Of a stretch of 64,000 nucleotides of DNA, positions 62,093 through 64,000 are shown in pieces (position 1 is the stretch's first letter; the number at the start of each line of letters is the position of its first letter). The stretch covers positions 1 through 64,000 of the forward strand of contig CAVDMV010000005.1 in NCBI GenBank assembly GCA_963610315.1, read 5' to 3'. Origin of the DNA: UBA3210 sp963610315 (GTDB lineage Bacteria > Bacillota_I > Bacilli_A > RFN20 > CAG-449). A program made the position numbers and the translations under genes. Below the pieces are notes generated by a model. It was not told the origin of the DNA. It searched no databases and saw only the letters and a list, made by a program, of their open reading frames with translations.

Positions 62093-62743
62093 TTAGTCTT
62101 CTAAACCTTTCATGATAGCGACTCCGCTAGAAGCACCAATTCTAGTTGCTCCTGCTTCAATCATCGCAAGGAATTCTTCTTTATTATGAACGCCGCCAGA
62201 AGCTTTTACGCCCATTACTTTACCGACTGCTTTTCTCATTAATTTAACATCTTTAACTGTCGCTCCTCCGGTAGAGAAACCAGTAGAAGTTTTAACAAAG
62301 TCTGCTTTTGCTTTTTTAGATAATTTGCAAGCTCTTACTTTTTCTTCATCAGTTAATAAACAAGTTTCAATAATGACTTTTAAAACATGACCTTTAGAAG
62401 CACGACGAATCGCTCTTATTTCGTTTAATACGTATTCATCATCATTTGCTTTTAATCTTGAAATGTTAATGACCATATCAACTTCATCTGCGCCGTCTTT
62501 AATTGCTTGTTTTGTTTCTTGAACTTTACTAAAAGTACTTGTAGCACCTAGAGGGAAACCGATAACTGTACAAACTTTAACATCTGTTCCTTCTAATTCT
62601 TTTTTACATAGAGGAATGTAGCTAGGATTAATACATACAGAAGCGAAATTATAAATTTTAGCTTCTTGGCATAATTTTACGATACCTTCATCAGTTGCAT
62701 CAGCTTTTAATAGAGTGTGATCAATATATTTTGAATATTCCAT
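62093..62743 (-). CDS. deoC: Deoxyribose-phosphate aldolase
   Basis: 216 residues. YIDHTLLKADAT at the N-terminus, VCTVIGFPLGATS, GADEVDMVINI, VLKVIIETCLL with the reactive region, DFVKTSTGFSTGGATVKDV with the Schiff-base Lys, and GVKASGGV with the assisting Lys. It splits deoxyribose 5-phosphate to acetaldehyde and glyceraldehyde 3-phosphate. AAGGAG lies 11 bases before the ATG. Own promoter and terminator. It completes pyrimidine deoxynucleoside catabolism started by pdp elsewhere in the window. Confidence 0.97.
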   Translation of the reverse strand: MEYSKYIDHTLLKADATDEGIVKLCQEAKIYNFASVCINPSYIPLCKKELEGTDVKVCTVIGFPLGATSTFSKVQETKQAIKDGADEVDMVINISRLKANDDEYVLNEIRAIRRASKGHVLKVIIETCLLTDEEKVRACKLSKKAKADFVKTSTGFSTGGATVKDVKLMRKAVGKVMGVKASGGVHNKEEFLAMIEAGATRIGASSGVAIMKGLED

Positions 62744-62767
62744 TTTAAAAAAATCTCCTTGTCTATT

Positions 62768-62796
62768 AGTCTATACTATTTAGCTAAAATAGTCAA
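62768..62796 (-). promoter_or_regulatory. deoC promoter with palindromic operator
   Basis: On the minus strand TTGACT (62796-62791), 17-bp spacer, TAGACT (62773-62768). An inverted repeat ACTATTT-5-AAATAGT (62775-62793) covers the spacer and part of the -35, the position of a repressor site. Confidence 0.6.
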
Positions 62797-62816
62797 TTTA
62801 TAGTTATTTTAGGCAT

Positions 62817-62839
62817 AAAAAAAGACTCATTACGAGTCT
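62817..62839 (-). terminator. Terminator of rpmF
   Basis: On the minus strand AGACTC, loop GTAAT, GAGTCT and seven T residues. Confidence 0.9.
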
Positions 62840-62851
62840 AACATTCGTTAA

Positions 62852-63034
62852 TTAATCTTTTTTTGATTCGACAACTTGCTTACCATCGTAGTAACCACAT
62901 GATGGGCAAACGCGGTGTGAAACGATTGTTGCACCACAATTAGCGCATTTAACTAAACCAGTGATTTTTAAGTTAAAATTTGCTCTACGCATTCTTTTTG
63001 CTGTCTTTGATGTTCTTCTTGCTGGAACTGCCAT
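62852..63034 (-). CDS. rpmF: 50S ribosomal protein L32
   Basis: 60 residues. MAVPARRTSKTAKRMRRANF is the L32 start, and CANC plus CPSC form the four-Cys zinc ribbon, so this is the zinc-binding form. AGGAGGTG precedes the ATG. The DUF177 (yceD) gene that usually lies upstream is absent here; mtaB is the upstream neighbour, separated by a strong rpmF promoter. Confidence 0.97.
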   Translation of the reverse strand: MAVPARRTSKTAKRMRRANFNLKITGLVKCANCGATIVSHRVCPSCGYYDGKQVVESKKD

Positions 63035-63079
63035 ACTTACACACCTCCTAGGTCATCCCTAATAATTGACACGTCCTTT

Positions 63080-63108
63080 ATTCTACATAATAATAAGGGA
63101 GGTGTCAA
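63080..63108 (-). promoter_or_regulatory. rpmF promoter
   Basis: On the minus strand TTGACA (63108-63103), 17-bp spacer, TAGAAT (63085-63080). A GACAC/GTGTC inverted repeat spans the promoter. Confidence 0.85.
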
Positions 63109-63161
63109 CAATAATTTTTAATTTTATGAATTTTTAAGAAAAATAAGTCTTAATAAATATC

Positions 63162-64000
63162 TTATTTATTATAGATAATTGTTTTATATTGTCCTAAGAG
63201 GTTTTCTTCTGAAGCAATTGATACTTCGATATAGTTAGAAGAATGACCTTGGTATTTTTTTGTCTTAGGATTATATGTTTCAAATATGACGTCTAATTCT
63301 TGACCGATAAATTTATTTTCATATTCTTCTTTTAGTTCATTACCTAATTCGATTAGTTCATGAACTCTTTGTTTTTTAATTTTTGGATCTATTTGGTTAT
63401 CCATCTTCGCGGCTAGTGTGCCTGGTCTAATTGAATAAGGGAAGACATGAAGATAATTAAAACCACATTCTTTAATGAAGTTTTTACATTCATTAAATTC
63501 TTCATCAGTTTCTCCTGGGAAACCGACGATTACGTCACAAGCTAACGCGATATTAGGACAAGCCGATCTAATTCTTTTTATTGTATTTAAGAATTGTTCT
63601 TTATTATATTTACGGTGCATTCTTTTTAGTACCCCGTCACTACCTGATTGAAGAGGGATATGTAAATGTTGAGCGATTCTTTCATTATTCTTAACTATCG
63701 AAATAAATTCATCATTAAGTTCAGATTCTTCCATCGAAGAAATTCTAATTCTTTTAATACGTGGCTCTTTTATTAAGATATCTTTTAATAAATCGTTAAA
63801 GAAATATTTTTCTTCTTTATGGTCTTCTCCATAAGAAGCTGTATCAATACCAGTTAGAACAATTTCTAAGAATCCATTGTCCGCGAGGTGCTTAATTTCA
63901 TCAAATATTTCTTCTCTTGGGCGAGATCTAGTATTTCCTCTAGTATAAGGAATAATACAATAAGAACAGAAATTATTACATCCATCTTGAATTTTAACAA
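63162..64000 (-). CDS. mtaB: tRNA t6A methylthiotransferase MtaB, 5' end outside window
   Basis: The minus-strand frame stays open to the window end, giving about 279 residues, beyond the internal ATG at 63734. The first visible residues VKIQDGCNNFCSYCIIPYTR hold the radical-SAM cluster CxxxCxxC; EIVLTGIDTASYG and HLHIPLQSGSD follow, and a TRAM domain closes the protein. KIQDGCNNFC and LTGID are typical of MtaB rather than MiaB or RimO. It converts t6A37 to ms2t6A37. The N-terminal UPF0004 domain lies beyond the edge. Confidence 0.92.
   Translation of the reverse strand, partial: VKIQDGCNNFCSYCIIPYTRGNTRSRPREEIFDEIKHLADNGFLEIVLTGIDTASYGEDHKEEKYFFNDLLKDILIKEPRIKRIRISSMEESELNDEFISIVKNNERIAQHLHIPLQSGSDGVLKRMHRKYNKEQFLNTIKRIRSACPNIALACDVIVGFPGETDEEFNECKNFIKECGFNYLHVFPYSIRPGTLAAKMDNQIDPKIKKQRVHELIELGNELKEEYENKFIGQELDVIFETYNPKTKKYQGHSSNYIEVSIASEENLLGQYKTIIYNK

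Noticed and set aside
63734..63734. ATG at 63734 as the mtaB start
   Set aside because: The frame continues upstream through the radical-SAM Cys cluster to the window edge.

Overview
The window is about 64 kb of low-GC, gene-dense bacterial chromosome. Most coding regions have purine-rich AAGGAG-type ribosome binding sites, and U-tracted hairpin terminators close many transcription units. UGA is used as a stop (for example at the ends of the antiporter and tag genes) and tryptophan is read from UGG, so the code is standard rather than that of Mycoplasma. Gene content points to a fermentative Bacilli lineage close to the Mollicutes, probably an uncultured gut commensal: enolase, acetate kinase, L32 and S21 genes, AddAB, dnaE-polA-mutM/coaE, a compact polyamine transporter, an ArpU/MG284-like small regulator and a secreted pectate lyase. 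This placement is inference from gene content. No phage, IS element, CRISPR array or replication origin was seen.

Region 1-8.6 kb: the 3' part of a lipoprotein gene; a fluoride-riboswitch-controlled cation/proton antiporter; a LytTR-DUF3021 regulatory pair; a decayed patch with a frameshifted lipoprotein gene and the remnant of a V8-like secreted protease; then a leftward dus-arsB-ogt-tag operon and a GGDEF protein. Region 8.6-17.3 kb: acetate kinase diverges from glgB-glgP, with two copies of a GntR-type palindrome between them. A CxxC lipoprotein, enolase and a small ArpU-like regulator follow. Region 17.3-24.8 kb: a leftward DNA replication/repair operon, dnaE-polA-mutM::coaE, in which MutM and CoaE are fused into one protein, divergent from rpsU. 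Region 25-30.6 kb: an XRE-cupin regulator and potABCD, with an enlarged PotA and a membrane-anchored PotD carrying a chitin-binding-like insertion. Region 30.8-39.3 kb: a GT8 glycosyltransferase, pyrimidine nucleoside phosphorylase with a sirtuin, a tRNA/ribosome modification operon (dtd, mnmA, NUDIX, rimO), tRNA-Thr(GGU), and luxS with a MetE-like methyltransferase.

Region 39.3-49.5 kb is the most distinctive. A solute-binding lipoprotein sits directly before a membrane GGDEF-EAL protein with no transporter permease nearby. After them come a Ser-rich Ig-like surface lipoprotein and a 1202-residue secreted PL9 pectate lyase, preceded by a third GntR-type site and a cre-type LacI/CcpA site overlapping a promoter. 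This suggests a plant-polysaccharide module next to a c-di-GMP sensory pair. Region 49.5-55.3 kb holds a TPR-like membrane protein, an HD hydrolase, a YgbA-type nitrosative-stress protein with a CydDC-like ABC pair, and a TM2 protein. Region 55.3-64 kb is leftward: addB-addA, a LacI regulator whose operator exactly fills its own promoter spacer, deoC, rpmF, and mtaB running off the right edge.
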